A DNA stretch of 26,607 bases from Rozella allomycis CSF55 (taxonomy: Eukaryota; Rozellomycota), in contig KE561146.1 in assembly GCA_000442015.1 (NCBI GenBank), forward strand, positions 1 through 26,607, in the 5' to 3' direction. The notes under the pieces were generated by a model that saw nothing but the letters and a program-made list of their open reading frames with translations, ran no database searches and was not told where the DNA came from. This document shows, piece by piece, positions 1 to 9,207 of this stretch. Positions within the stretch are counted from its first letter, which is position 1; each line of letters begins with the position of its first letter. The translations under genes and the position numbers were made by a program.

Positions 1-80
1 TTTGTCGAAGACATAAACAAAACATCAAAACAAAAGTTCCAGATTAAACAATAGATTTATTCCAGTCGATTAGTTATTGG
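1..80. other. 3' flank of the adenylate cyclase gene
   Basis: AT-rich sequence. AATAAA on the minus strand, near position 60, is the likely polyadenylation signal of the cyclase. Nothing else is supported. Confidence 0.6.
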
Positions 81-1971
81 CTACGTGATATGGAGCACTT
101 CTAATACTTCAAACACCTTTACTTCCACTTCTTTTCCCTTGAAAATGTGTGAACCTGCAAAAGAGCATACTACCTGATCACATATTTCGGCTCTAGTGCT
201 TTCTGATATAAGTACCTGACCAGGCGCCGCTTTCCCGCAAATTCTACTGGCTGTATTTACAGTGTCACCAATACATGTATATTCTAACCTTTGTTGGCAG
301 CCTATAAAGCCAGCAATTAATGGTCCTGTATTGACACCAATGCCAACATTAACAGGCTCCAAACCAGATTCTTTCCTATGCTTGTTAAACTCTTCCATGC
401 TTTGACGCATATCGCATGCTGCAGCTACGGCGCGAAATATGGAATCTTCTTCCGCCTCTAATGAACCAAAAGTGGCCATAAGGGCATCGCCAATATATTT
501 ATCCAGCAATCCGCCCCACTTAAAAACACATGCCACCAGCTAAATAATTTAAATGGTGTTATAAATTACTCGCTCAAAATACTCGTTAAGGAGGTTGACG
601 ATTTCTTGAGGATGAGATTTTTCAGACATGTTCGTGAATCCTCTAATGTCAGCAAATATAACGGTTCCATTTCTTTGGCTTCCTTCGGTATTTATAAATT
701 CATCATTGTTAAGCTAAACAAATCAGATAAACAGGACTACCATTTTTTCAACAATTTGAGGTGGCAAAAACCTATTCATTTGATCAATGAACCGACTTTC
801 GTTCTTGGCTTTTTCCATCAATGCATGATTTCCTATCACTGTTGCCATTTGTTGACACAAAGTTAGGACTAGTTTGATATCTTTTGGTTGAAATGCCGTT
901 AGTTTATCTCTTGAATCCAATTGTACAACCCCGACAACCATTTGAAAACATAAATGACGATATTTACCTTTCCTTTATCAATCAATGGAACAGCTAGAAT
1001 CGCCCTCAATTTGCCAATAACTATTGATGCAGCAGACGCCAAATCAGGTTGGTCTCTTGTATCCATTGCAATGTAGTGTTTTTTATCTTTTAATACTCTT
1101 TGAAGAATAGTCATAGATATATTTGCTTCATCAAAATCTTCATATGGTGTGTTTGTCATTACATTTTCAATATGTTTGCTTCTTTTCTTTGCTGAACAAA
1201 AATCAATTGTTTTCTCAAGCTCATCTACAATTAAAACTACTCCAGTGTCTATAGAAGAAAGTACAGACATAACAAGGTCAAGGAAAAGAGATGTTGAAAG
1301 TGGTAAATCGTCGGTCAAACAAACTTGCGACAGTTGAAAAGCTAACCTTAATCTCTCATAATCGGATTTTAAGCTTTCTTCATTGTTTATTTCGCAAACT
1401 GGCAAGAAAAGTTGGTCATCAGACACGGACTCATCTTCAAAAACTTGGATATACGATGAATCTTCTTCAAAGCTTTTTTGACTCTTAATAGTATCGAAAG
1501 AACTTTTGGTTGCATATAGTTCCCTCAAAGATTTTCTACTTGAGCTATCATCAAATTCTGGGCTCCCTTCAAAAGTTAAAATATAGTGGCCAATTTCTAT
1601 CTTGTCTCCATTTCGAAGAACACGAGGAGTTTTTATTTCCACAGAATTAATAATTGTACCATTGCTAGTTTTTAGATCTGTCAAAACAAACAGTCTTTGC
1701 TATGCATTCAATGTCCTTACCCATCATTTGTCTTGGTAATATGCGCATGCTCGCGAGATGCAAGCTCATCAACCAATTGAATGTCGTTGTCTAGCTTTCT
1801 GCCAATTTTAACTTTGTTTTTGTTTAACACAAACACTGATTTGTCGTTCTTCTTTCTCGTGTCCACTACTATTATCCGAGGATGAATTGATGTTTTGTCC
1901 ACTCTTCTGAAAAGTTCCTTTGCCTCTCTATTATGAATAGATGTTCTTCTCTTGTTTTTAAAGACATTCAT
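81..1971 (-). CDS. FHA-GAF-class III adenylate cyclase
   Basis: Makes cAMP from ATP. Inferred exons on the minus strand: 1971-1721, 1694-968, 938-741, 713-570, 539-81 (592 aa). The start at 1971 is the first ATG of the FHA exon. Residues about 45-130 form an FHA phosphopeptide-binding domain (IGR, SREHAHI and TSNGT signatures). Residues about 200-345 look like a GAF domain. The cyclase domain runs from about 409 (FADIRGFT, first metal-binding Asp) to 585, with the second metal Asp in YIGDALMATFG. Lys454 and Asp532 sit where class III enzymes choose adenine, and Asn535/Arg539 fit the transition-state pair, so adenylate rather than guanylate cyclase is inferred. No membrane segment is seen, so it is probably soluble. 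This is not the LRR-PP2C architecture of yeast Cyr1. One intron (939-967) lacks a 3' AG. AATAAA follows the stop about 22 nt downstream. Confidence 0.88.
939..967 (-). other. Intron with non-canonical TG acceptor
   Basis: On the minus strand the reading frame of the GAF domain must skip 29 bp beginning GTAAAT after Lys-Gly-Lys. Resuming at 938 restores KGK-VVGVVQLDS, a typical GAF strand. The removed piece ends in TG, and no AG occurs in it or at a usable phase nearby. Either a TG acceptor is used or the sequence has an error or allele at this point. Confidence 0.6.
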
Positions 1972-2119
1972 CCTACGGATAATATTGCGCCAATGAGCGA
2001 GTATTTCAACCAAAAAATATAATGCTTCATGCTTGTTTTTTATTAAAGATTATTTAGAAAATTAACTAGATTAAATTACTAGTTTCTACGAGTTTCTTCC
2101 CTGCGCCACCACCACAACT

Positions 2120-2918
2120 ATGACGACAAAAAATACTGTTGAAGATCATGATGAGCAATCACATATTAAGAACTCTATAAAGAATAATGAAGTCAAAGAG
2201 ACCTTGTCCTCCTCGGATAATGTCACTTCTAAAGAAACCGAAAAGTCTGAACCGGAAACGTACGCTAACGCAGCCACTAATAGCAATAGCGATAAAGAGA
2301 CTTTAATGAAATCTGGAGACGAAAAATGTAATGATAAACAAAGCCCTGACAACGCCCTTAACCACAAGGAAGAAATGAAAAGGAAGCAGAGCGATGAGCC
2401 TGAATCAGCCAACGTTAAAAAATCCAAATCTGATTCAAGCATTAAAGTTTCAGAAGGAGAAATTATACCACAAGATATTGAAATTGATACAAACGACGGT
2501 CAAGTTATAAACTTGTATAAAAAGTCACAAGAGTCTGGGATTGTGATCTTCTTTTATCCAAAAGCCAATACACCTGGATGCACAAAGCAAGCATGCGGGT
2601 TTCGTGACAACTATGAAAAGTTCAAGACAGCTGGATATGAGGTTTATGGTATGAGTGCTGATAAACCTACTCCACAAACGAATTGGAAAAACAAGCACAC
2701 CTTGCCATATTCCTTATTTTGTGATCCTACATTTGAAATTTTAAAGCGATTCGGAGTTTTTAAGGCACCCAAAAGTGTCAAGCGATCGCATGTAATCATC
2801 GAGAAAGGTATTCCTATTTTTTCCATTTAATAAAGGCGGAATGGTAAAAGTGCTAAAAATTCAAGTCGCGCCATTGGTATCAGTTAATGAATCTTTATCG
2901 GCTGTTTTGAAAGAATAA
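2120..2918 (+). CDS. DOT5: Nuclear thiol peroxidase, Dot5/PrxQ (BCP) type
   Basis: Thioredoxin-dependent peroxiredoxin that reduces hydroperoxides. Exons 2120-2807 and 2836-2918 (256 aa), with a 28-bp intron. Residues 1-115 are a hydrophilic Lys/Glu/Ser-rich tail with basic clusters (KRKQ, KKSK) that could act as nuclear localisation signals, as in yeast Dot5. The BCP/PrxQ core follows, with FFYPKANTPGCTKQAC: peroxidatic Cys154 in the NTPGC motif and a resolving Cys159 five residues later, the atypical 2-Cys arrangement. The second exon completes the fold (GGMVKVLKIQVAP...). The start is the first ATG. It lies 148 bp from the divergent cyclase start and its stop is only 25 bp before the next gene's ATG. 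The stop is followed at once by TAATAAA. Confidence 0.88.
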
Positions 2919-2943
2919 TAAATTTGTTTCCTGAAATTTCTTA

Positions 2944-3637
2944 ATGTTTTGGCCTACCTCATTCCGTCGCTGTTATTCTTCAGTATCTCCATTAATCTCT
3001 TATTTTCAAGATTGGACCCATTGAAAAGAAGTATGCGCAAGCATTGTTCAATGTGTCGTTAAAAATGAATTCCATTCCCAATACTTCTGAAGAACTTGGG
3101 AAAATTAAGGTATCAATGGAAACAAATGAAAAAATGAGGCTATTTGTTGAGGATCCATCAGGTAAGCCCAATTCTTACATATTTTTAGTGGGTCCAGAAA
3201 AGAAGAGAACCATAATTCAATCTATGCTGAAATCTTATTCACCTACGGTAAAGAACTTTTTCGACACTCTGTTGACAAACGGGAGATTGCCATTGTCCAT
3301 GTCAATTATCAATGCATTCGAGGACATTGTTAAGGAACACAGGAAAGAAATGATTGTTAAGATTGTATCTGCGAAGGTTACATAGATTTCACTTTTATTG
3401 ATTAGGAATTAGATAGTAAGTATTTGTTACAACTTCAAGACATTATTTCAAAGAACTTTGTGGATAAAGGGAAAAACATCACCTTTGTAACGTCCGTAGC
3501 AAGTTCATTGTCTTTAAATATAGATTAAACAGGAAATTCTGGGAGGCGTCATTGTCGAAGTCGGTGATAAAACCCTGGATCTGTCTATCCTCAACAAAGT
3601 CAATAACATGAAAAAATCGTTGGAACAAGGATTCTAG
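2944..3637 (+). CDS. ATP5: Mitochondrial F1Fo ATP synthase subunit OSCP (delta)
   Basis: Stalk subunit that links F1 to the peripheral stator in the inner mitochondrial membrane. Exons 2944-2982, 3011-3161, 3189-3376, 3406-3495 and 3524-3637 (193 aa). The 13-codon first exon encodes an Arg/Ser-rich, acid-free leader (MFWPTSFRRCYSS) suited to mitochondrial import. The body has the OSCP signatures KYAQALF near the N-terminus and IKQEILGGVIVEVGDKTLDLSI near the C-terminus, which lines up without gaps with the yeast Atp5 end as remembered. The 27-bp intron at 3162 has no in-frame stop, so only family comparison supports removing it. A GT...AG pair at 3416-3439 was left in the exon because removing it would delete a conserved helix. 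AATAAA begins one base after the TAG stop. Confidence 0.9.
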
Positions 3638-3734
3638 AATAAATTTCATGTGAATTTCAGAATTTATAAAGTTCTCGTCCATTTAGATATTCATTTCAGA
3701 TTGTCTTGGAAACAAAGCCACTACGTTGTTTGCA

Positions 3735-5120
3735 ATGAGCGATCAAAAAACACCACCCGCTGTTAAGAAATATCTTGACGAGCATCAAATTGAATCAGTT
3801 TTCAAAGTAATTCATTCTTTCGAAAGGTAATACAGGATTGTCTCGCTGCCTTAATAAAGTATCAACCCGAGAGACCACTTGAGCTTGTCGTTAAAATATT
3901 ACAAAAAATTCAAAGACATCGCGATCTTGACGAAACTTATAGCCACTCTGTAAGAATCTTATCCATTTTTAGAAAGGAAATCATAAACTTTTTACTGAAC
4001 AATCCATTGCATGATAGGTAAATCTGAAGTTAGTAAATTATTAAAGCCAAACAAATATTTCCGCTGAGGAAGAAGACGAATTTCAGGATCGCTTAGCAAA
4101 GCCAGGTGCAGGATTATCGAGTCGATTTCATAAATCGAATAATGAAGTTACAAACGTGAATAGAATGAGAAGAGGATCTGTAAGTGCTGAATCATTAAAG
4201 CCCACTGATGACGATACTGGCGAACGCATAATAATTCAAAAGAGCGACGAAGCCAGAATGAGAATCGCTTCAGCAATTTCCAATAACCTTCTGTTCCGCA
4301 ATCTCGAAGGCGACCAGAGAAATGAAATCGTACAAAATTCAATCAAGAATTATAGGTGGACGCCATGTTTGAAAAGAAAGTATCTTCAGGGGTAGCAGTT
4401 ATAGTTCAGGGCGAGGAAGGAGATAACTTTTATGTCGTTGATAGCGGCAAATTTGACGTGATTGTAGATGGAAAAAAAGTCATTGAAGTTGGACCAGGTG
4501 GTAGCTTTGGTCAACTCGCATTAATGTATAACACGCCTCGTGCTGCTACTGTAAAATTATGTTTGCTTATTAAATTAGGTCAAAGCTTCAGAAGATTCCG
4601 TTCTTTGGGCTGTTGACCGGGTAACTTTCCGGCGTTACATCGTTAACAACACTTTTAGAAAGAGAAAACTTTATGAATCATTTTTGAAAACAGTTCCCAT
4701 ACTCAGTTCATTGCAGCAATCAGAAATTGTAAAAATTGCTGATGCTCTCGAACCTATTGAATATGATAATGAAGAAGTAATAGTTGAGCAAGGAAACAGG
4801 GGAGACTCATTCTACATCCTAGTAGAAGGAGAAGCTGTAGTTCTTAAAAGGCCTGACAATAATTTAGACGCAGAACCAGTCGAAGTAAATCATTATAAGC
4901 CTGGTGATTATTTTGGTGAAATAGCATTGCTCAATGATTCACCAAGGGCAGCTACCGGTATTTTACTTTTTCTTTAATAATAGTGATTGCTAAAGGTAAT
5001 GTTAAGTGCGTGTCTTTGGACGCACAAGCATTTACCCGCCTATTAGGGCCTATTATGGATATTTTAAAGAGAAATTTGGATCAATATCACAAATACGAGC
5101 ATTTACAACAAGGAAACTAA
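3735..5120 (+). CDS. BCY1: cAMP-dependent protein kinase regulatory subunit
   Basis: Binds and inhibits the PKA catalytic subunit until cAMP releases it. Exons 3735-3806, 3836-3949, 3977-4017, 4047-4329, 4356-4550, 4579-4957, 4984-5120 (406 aa). Residues 1-62 form a RIIa-like dimerisation/docking domain. Residues 117-120 are RRGS, a phosphorylatable type II inhibitor sequence. Two cyclic-nucleotide-binding domains follow. Site B has the canonical phosphate-binding cassette [13 protein letters not shown]. Site A reads [13 protein letters not shown], with Gln in place of the ribose-binding Glu, although its Arg is kept. The intron at 3950-3976 is 27 bp with no in-frame stop; splicing at an earlier AG (3972) would run into stops. 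The TAA stop overlaps AATAAA and lies 16 bp from the stop of the convergent gene. Confidence 0.92.
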
Positions 5121-5136
5121 ATAAAGGGAAATGGAT

Positions 5137-5479
5137 TTATTGATTTTCAAATTCCTCGCTAGTATTCCGCTCGATGGAAGAATCCACATCGTCTGATGAA
5201 TCCCCACCGATAGACTCGTCATCTAAGCTGCTTTCTGACTCTTCTGATACCGTTTGATCGTCTAATTTTTTCAGAGTCAAGTCATATTCATGTATTAAGC
5301 TAGAATATTTAGGATCTAATTTTGTGTCATCTTTTAGGACTCTTTTATAAAGACGTGAGTATTACTTTCATTAATTACAGTTCTCGCTTCAACATAAGAT
5401 TTACTCAGAATGCTTGAAAAGAACTCAGACTAAATTAAACAAAAATATGTACCCTTTGTAAATTATCGTTAAATTCCAT
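5137..5479 (-). CDS. Small acidic protein, unknown function
   Basis: Not recognised. Exons on the minus strand: 5479-5453, 5429-5366 (or 5423-5366) and 5339-5137, giving 97 or 95 aa. The first half is predicted helical (SILSKSYVEARTVINEILKDD, then a second helix ending LKKLDDQ). The second half is rich in Ser, Asp and Glu (SEESESSLDDESIGGDSSDD) and probably disordered. The first intron is either 23 bp or, using the next AG, 29 bp; both keep the frame and 29 fits the local norm better. The second intron (5340-5365, 26 bp) is needed to join the helical part to the acidic tail. The gene is divergent from the MYCBP homologue with 41 bp between start codons, so the two probably share a promoter. 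The TAA stop is part of AATAAA. Confidence 0.6.
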
Positions 5480-5520
5480 AATATTATTCAATTTTTAGGT
5501 TTGTTTACCCTGGAAATACG

Positions 5521-5923
5521 ATGCAATCCGTTCAAGTAAACATTCATGATGTATATATCAATCAAAGGTCGATCAAAAAAAGGAAGATTTCCGTAAATAT
5601 CTAGAAAAAAATGGCATCATTGATTCACTCACCAAGGTACTAGTTGGGTTATACGAGGAATCTGAAAAGCCCGAGAATCCTCTCGAGTAACAAAAATCAC
5701 GAATCATTAATTTAAGATTTATAAAAGCGTATCTTGGGGGCCCTGCCAATATTGATGTCGAGGCATTAAGAGCTGAGAATGAAGATCTACGCCGACAGAA
5801 TGATGAGCTGTTAGAAAAAGTAAATGAATTAACACAAAAATTGGTAAAATGAAGTATTTTGATTTTTATAAGAATGGTGCAGCCGGTGCTACTGATAATC
5901 AAGCAACTGTCCAAAGTCAGTAA
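5521..5923 (+). CDS. MYCBP: c-Myc-binding protein homologue (MYCBP/AMY-1)
   Basis: Exons 5521-5535, 5568-5686, 5717-5843, 5873-5923 give 103 aa, the same length as the human protein as remembered. The core EDFRKYLEKNGIIDSLTKVL, then YEESEKPENPLEFIKAYLGG, is the family signature, followed by a heptad-rich coiled coil (LRAENEDLRRQNDELLEKVNELTQKL). Family members bind Myc in animals and A-kinase anchoring proteins and cilia-associated partners, so a scaffolding role is more likely here than a Myc-related one. The proximity to the PKA regulatory subunit gene is suggestive only. Introns are 32, 30 and 29 bp. The first exon has only five codons and is the least certain part of the model. Confidence 0.82.
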
Positions 5924-6022
5924 ATTTATTTCATGTTTTTGCTTTCTGTTCATTGCCATTTTTATATTATTTTGATGTTCTTCGAGGCGATAGATTAATT
6001 GGAGATTCCAAAAATAGATATC

Positions 6023-6030
6023 TATAAATA
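6023..6030 (+). promoter_or_regulatory. TATA box of the secreted basic protein gene
   Basis: TATAAATA lies 45 bp upstream of the ATG at 6075 inside ATCTATAAATATT. The same ATCTATAAAT core precedes the AIG1-type GTPase gene on the other strand. Confidence 0.5.
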
Positions 6031-6074
6031 TTAGCTGGCTGGCTTAGCTTTCACGTTTTCGAGTATCTCTGGAA

Positions 6075-6845
6075 ATGAAAAATATTTTGATTAATGCTTC
6101 ATTGCTGATATACTCTGTTTATGCACAGTCAAAGGCAACCCCCAGTATCTTTAGGCTTAGGTTAGCCAACGTTATTCCGAAACCTTTTAGTAAGAAAGTT
6201 GTGACAAGCTCATATGCCGTAAAAAATCATGAGATTCCAATTGTTAAGCCTGTCATTGATAGTAAGGCAAGTGGTCACAAACCCGATGTCAACTATGGAG
6301 CAATTAAAAAGGGTGAATCATTGGACTTTATAAAGAAACACGCAAGTGCAAGTTTTCATGAAAATGCACCATTTCACAAACGATTTATAGAAAAAGAAGG
6401 GGGCAAAATTGAAGATACAAACTCCAAAGCCCATGTCAGTAATTCTAATGATCTTTTTCCGTTAATGATGAAGGATTCATCAAGCGTATTTTATAAATAC
6501 ACACCGTCTTATAAGAGATCAATGGATGGTATGATATATGAGAACGATTTTAACAAAATTGAGCGCCGAGGAGTAAAGTTTGATTTGAACAAAAATACTG
6601 TGCATGAAACATACAGAGGCGCCAAGAAACGAATAGATCTGACTGATAAAAACGCTTACGACAGGCGGCGAATCAAACGAGATAAAATAACCCTAAAGGA
6701 TAAGGTAGAATTAATAAAATACAAGGAGCATGAAATGAAAGTCCACCCAGAGTCCAGACAGCAAGAAAAACACATATGTTCCAAAATTGAACACCGGGAG
6801 ATCACAAGCCCAATAAATATAGTTTCTTGTCACCATTTTATTTGA
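6075..6845 (+). CDS. Intronless secreted basic protein, unknown function
   Basis: Not recognised. Single exon, 256 aa. Residues 1-19 look like a signal peptide (Lys, then a hydrophobic stretch ending VYAQS). The mature part is very Lys/Arg-rich, hydrophilic and without a membrane segment, and contains several dibasic and tribasic clusters (KKR, RRR, KR) that could be processing sites. Two Cys lie near the C-terminus. No repeats or recognisable domain are seen. The gene sits between conserved intron-rich genes and has none itself. A TATA box is 45 bp upstream, and the stop is only 11 bp from the next ATG. A secreted, lineage-specific or host-directed protein is the best guess. The FRLRLAN segment after the signal peptide is not a convincing RxLR or Crinkler motif. 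Confidence 0.7.
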   Translation: MKNILINASLLIYSVYAQSKATPSIFRLRLANVIPKPFSKKVVTSSYAVKNHEIPIVKPVIDSKASGHKPDVNYGAIKKGESLDFIKKHASASFHENAPFHKRFIEKEGGKIEDTNSKAHVSNSNDLFPLMMKDSSSVFYKYTPSYKRSMDGMIYENDFNKIERRGVKFDLNKNTVHETYRGAKKRIDLTDKNAYDRRRIKRDKITLKDKVELIKYKEHEMKVHPESRQQEKHICSKIEHREITSPINIVSCHHFI

Positions 6846-6856
6846 AAATTTCGTAA

Positions 6857-8872
6857 ATGTATTACGGCGAGATAGAAAAACGACCACCAGAGCAGCAACC
6901 TCCTAAAAATGCATTATCACCACCCAGAAAAGTTCTTATTTTCCGCCACTTAAATGCAACCGTGACAGATGTGGAAATACAGACATTACTGACGACAATG
7001 AACTTGAGGTTCATATACGCCCGTGTTGTACGAGATAAGCAAACAGGGTTTTCCAAAGGATATGCCTTTGTCAAGCTGTCGAAAATTGAGGATGCAGTTA
7101 GTGTTGTTGACAGGCACTACGAAAGTCCAATAATTTTGGGAGGAGAGCCGATATTGCTAGATTATAGTGCTGTAAATGCGAATAATTTGGACTGGACGTG
7201 TCAGCTTGTAATACATTTGTAGTTTATTCATAGTGTGGGGCATACAACTTTGAGAGACGTGATAGATGCTTCAAGTGTTTTAATGAGAAAGAAGTTGCTA
7301 TTAGTGGGAATTTACCGATTTCTATGCCTGATAAAACTAATAATGATGGGACGAATGACATTAATCCATATCCCTCGAGATTCTTGCTTGTTAGGAACAT
7401 TTCACCGACGACAAAGGAGCCGACAATATTCAAGACGTTTTCGATGGTTAATAAAGAAGTGATCAGAGTAGTTTTGATGAAGGAAATGAATACTCATTGT
7501 TCGATGTGTTATGCGTTTGCTGAATACCCTGACCATTGTGTATTAATGAAGAAGATAAATAATGTAGATTGCTGAGAATGTGTTAAATCAAATAAAGAGC
7601 ACAGAGTTTGCTATTGAAGGAAGAAACGTTTCTGTTTATTTTGGAAGAGATTTATCGTACAGGGATGACGGCGTAACAAGTGGGAAATGGCCTGTTTATT
7701 GGGATCCATTGATTGAGTTGTCATTTTTTCCTGATTCGCCGCCTATTGATGATCCATTATCAAAGGAAGAGATATTGTTGAAATCAGCGCCTGTTATAGT
7801 CCCACTTGAAGTGACTTTAAGGTTGGAATACCAACCAATGACTGGACAATACAAGGATCCTGTCACTGGTCATTTGTATCAATTTGATGGAGTTAAAAAC
7901 ACCTACAAGCTGATTAAAATAAATACAGAGTAGCTAATTGTCTATTTTGTGATAGAATTCAACAGCAAGTGAAAGCAGAAGAGAAACCAATTCTTTTAAT
8001 GCCAAAGAAGAAAGAGGCACCAAAAAAGGTATGAAATGTTAAAATTGATTATTTGATTACCATACAACTAAAACAATGGCAGAACATTCATCAAGAAACA
8101 GTAAAACAAAAATCTGATGAAACAATTGAATTTAAATCAATTGATTCGCTTGGAATGAAAGTTAATCAAGTAATGATATCCATTTCCCCTTATTAGTTTG
8201 ACGATGATATCGATGGATTTAAGGATACAAAATTCAACATTTGTTTTCTTTGTCAAAGAAGATTTAAAAACACTCAAGTTTTAAATAAACATTTTGAAGA
8301 ATCTAATTTGCATAAAGTTTGCCTAAACGTTTCTTGTTATCAAAGGAAAACTTGGAAAAATACAATTACGAAATTCAAACATTAGAAACAGAAAAACAAT
8401 CCACAATTGTAAATTGTCTCTTCTTTATTAAAAGTATCGCAATAGAGCCGAAGAGAGACGAAAAGTATTCGGAATGCATGATTCTTCTAAATCAACAAAA
8501 GTTACCAGAGACGATGAAATTGAACAACAACCCTTGCCAGAATCTAAAACAATGTAAAAATTAAATAAATAATCAATTAGTGCTCCAATTGATATCAAAT
8601 CTAACGTTGGTGCTAAACTATTAATGAAAATGGGCTGGAAAGAAGGAACTGGTCTTGGTAAAGATTCAACGGGAATAGTTAATCCCCTTTCTGTAATTAT
8701 TCTTCTTTAAACACAACAAGGTTTCTTCATCTAGTAAGCGACAAGGTCTAGGATCATCAATCGACGATGAACCTCAGTCAAAAATGTCTTATCAACAAAA
8801 AGGAAAAGAAAAAGTAAAATTCTTGAACATTTTTAATTCAAGTGGTTTAAAGAACACAAAAACGATAAATAA
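6857..8872 (+). CDS. RBM5/RBM10-type RNA-binding splicing factor
   Basis: Nuclear pre-mRNA splicing regulator family. Exons 6857-7207, 7234-7539, 7568-7929, 7956-8028, 8083-8169, 8197-8316, 8346-8408, 8435-8553, 8581-8692, 8721-8813, 8843-8872 (571 aa). Domain order is the family's: RRM1 (about 24-100), RanBP2-type zinc finger ([15 protein letters not shown]...CFKC, about 112-132), RRM2 (165-245), a short OCRE element ([15 protein letters not shown], about 308-335), C2H2 finger (CFLCQRRF...LHK, about 405-433), the [13 protein letters not shown] stretch, a G-patch ([17 protein letters not shown], about 500-531), and KRQGLG. The intron at 7540-7567 was chosen because it restores the RRM2 helix. 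The intron at 8029-8082 is an outlier of 54 bp. TAA is part of AATAAA. The start is 11 bp after the previous stop. Confidence 0.88.
8029..8082 (+). other. Outlier 54-bp intron in the RBM5/10 homologue
   Basis: Starts GTATGA right after Lys-Lys and has no AG until CAG at 8080-8082. Its frame is that of the flanking exons, with only one in-frame stop near the start. It is twice the local intron length. Residual coding appearance near its end (Lys-Gln-Trp) could mean a shorter intron with an unusual acceptor or a sequence error. Confidence 0.45.
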
Positions 8873-8974
8873 ATATTCATAACATATTCATCAATTTACT
8901 TTTCTTTTTTTGCCATGATTGTGGTTCGCAATAACGATGCTAGTACTTATATTTTCTTAAAGCATATTAAATAT

Positions 8975-9059
8975 CCGTCCATAGCTCAGTTGGTAGAGCG
9001 CGTGACTGTAGATGTCAGTAGTTATCATGATGTCCCTGGTTCGACTCCGGGTGGACGGA
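8975..9059 (+). tRNA. tRNA-Tyr (GUA) with 12-nt intron
   Basis: A full cloverleaf can be drawn. The acceptor stem 8975-8981 pairs with 9052-9058 through all seven positions, including the C1-G72 pair typical of eukaryotic tRNA-Tyr. The D stem is GCTC/GAGC. The anticodon stem is CGTGA/TCATG with one G-U. The T stem is CCTGG/CCGGG around TTCGACT. The anticodon GTA is at 9008-9010. A 12-nt intron (9012-9023) sits one base 3' of the anticodon, the canonical place. The discriminator is A9059. A and B boxes (TAGCTCAGTTGG and GGTTCGACTCC) are intact, and T-runs after 9068 can serve as the Pol III terminator. Confidence 0.95.
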
Positions 9060-9207
9060 TTTGGCTTCTTTTACCTTTTTTTCTGGCCAAACAAAAACCA
9101 TTTTGCAAATTTTGATCTTATTGTTCTCTATTTTTAATTTTTCATTATCTTCTCTTATACCTCAGATCAAGTATGAAAAAAGACCTACCTTTGACCCTGG
9201 TAAACCA

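Noticed and set aside
162-180. Possible 19-bp intron near the cyclase C-terminus
   Set aside because: Removal would shift the frame; the unspliced reading matches the cyclase end and keeps the KGK motif.
3416-3439. GT...AG segment of 24 bp in OSCP that could be an intron
   Set aside because: It is in frame without a stop, shorter than the local norm, and removing it would delete a helix that aligns with yeast Atp5. Kept as exon.
6140-6175. RLRLAN after the signal peptide as an RxLR or Crinkler-type translocation motif
   Set aside because: The order of residues fits neither motif, and the typical Crinkler N-terminal domain is absent.
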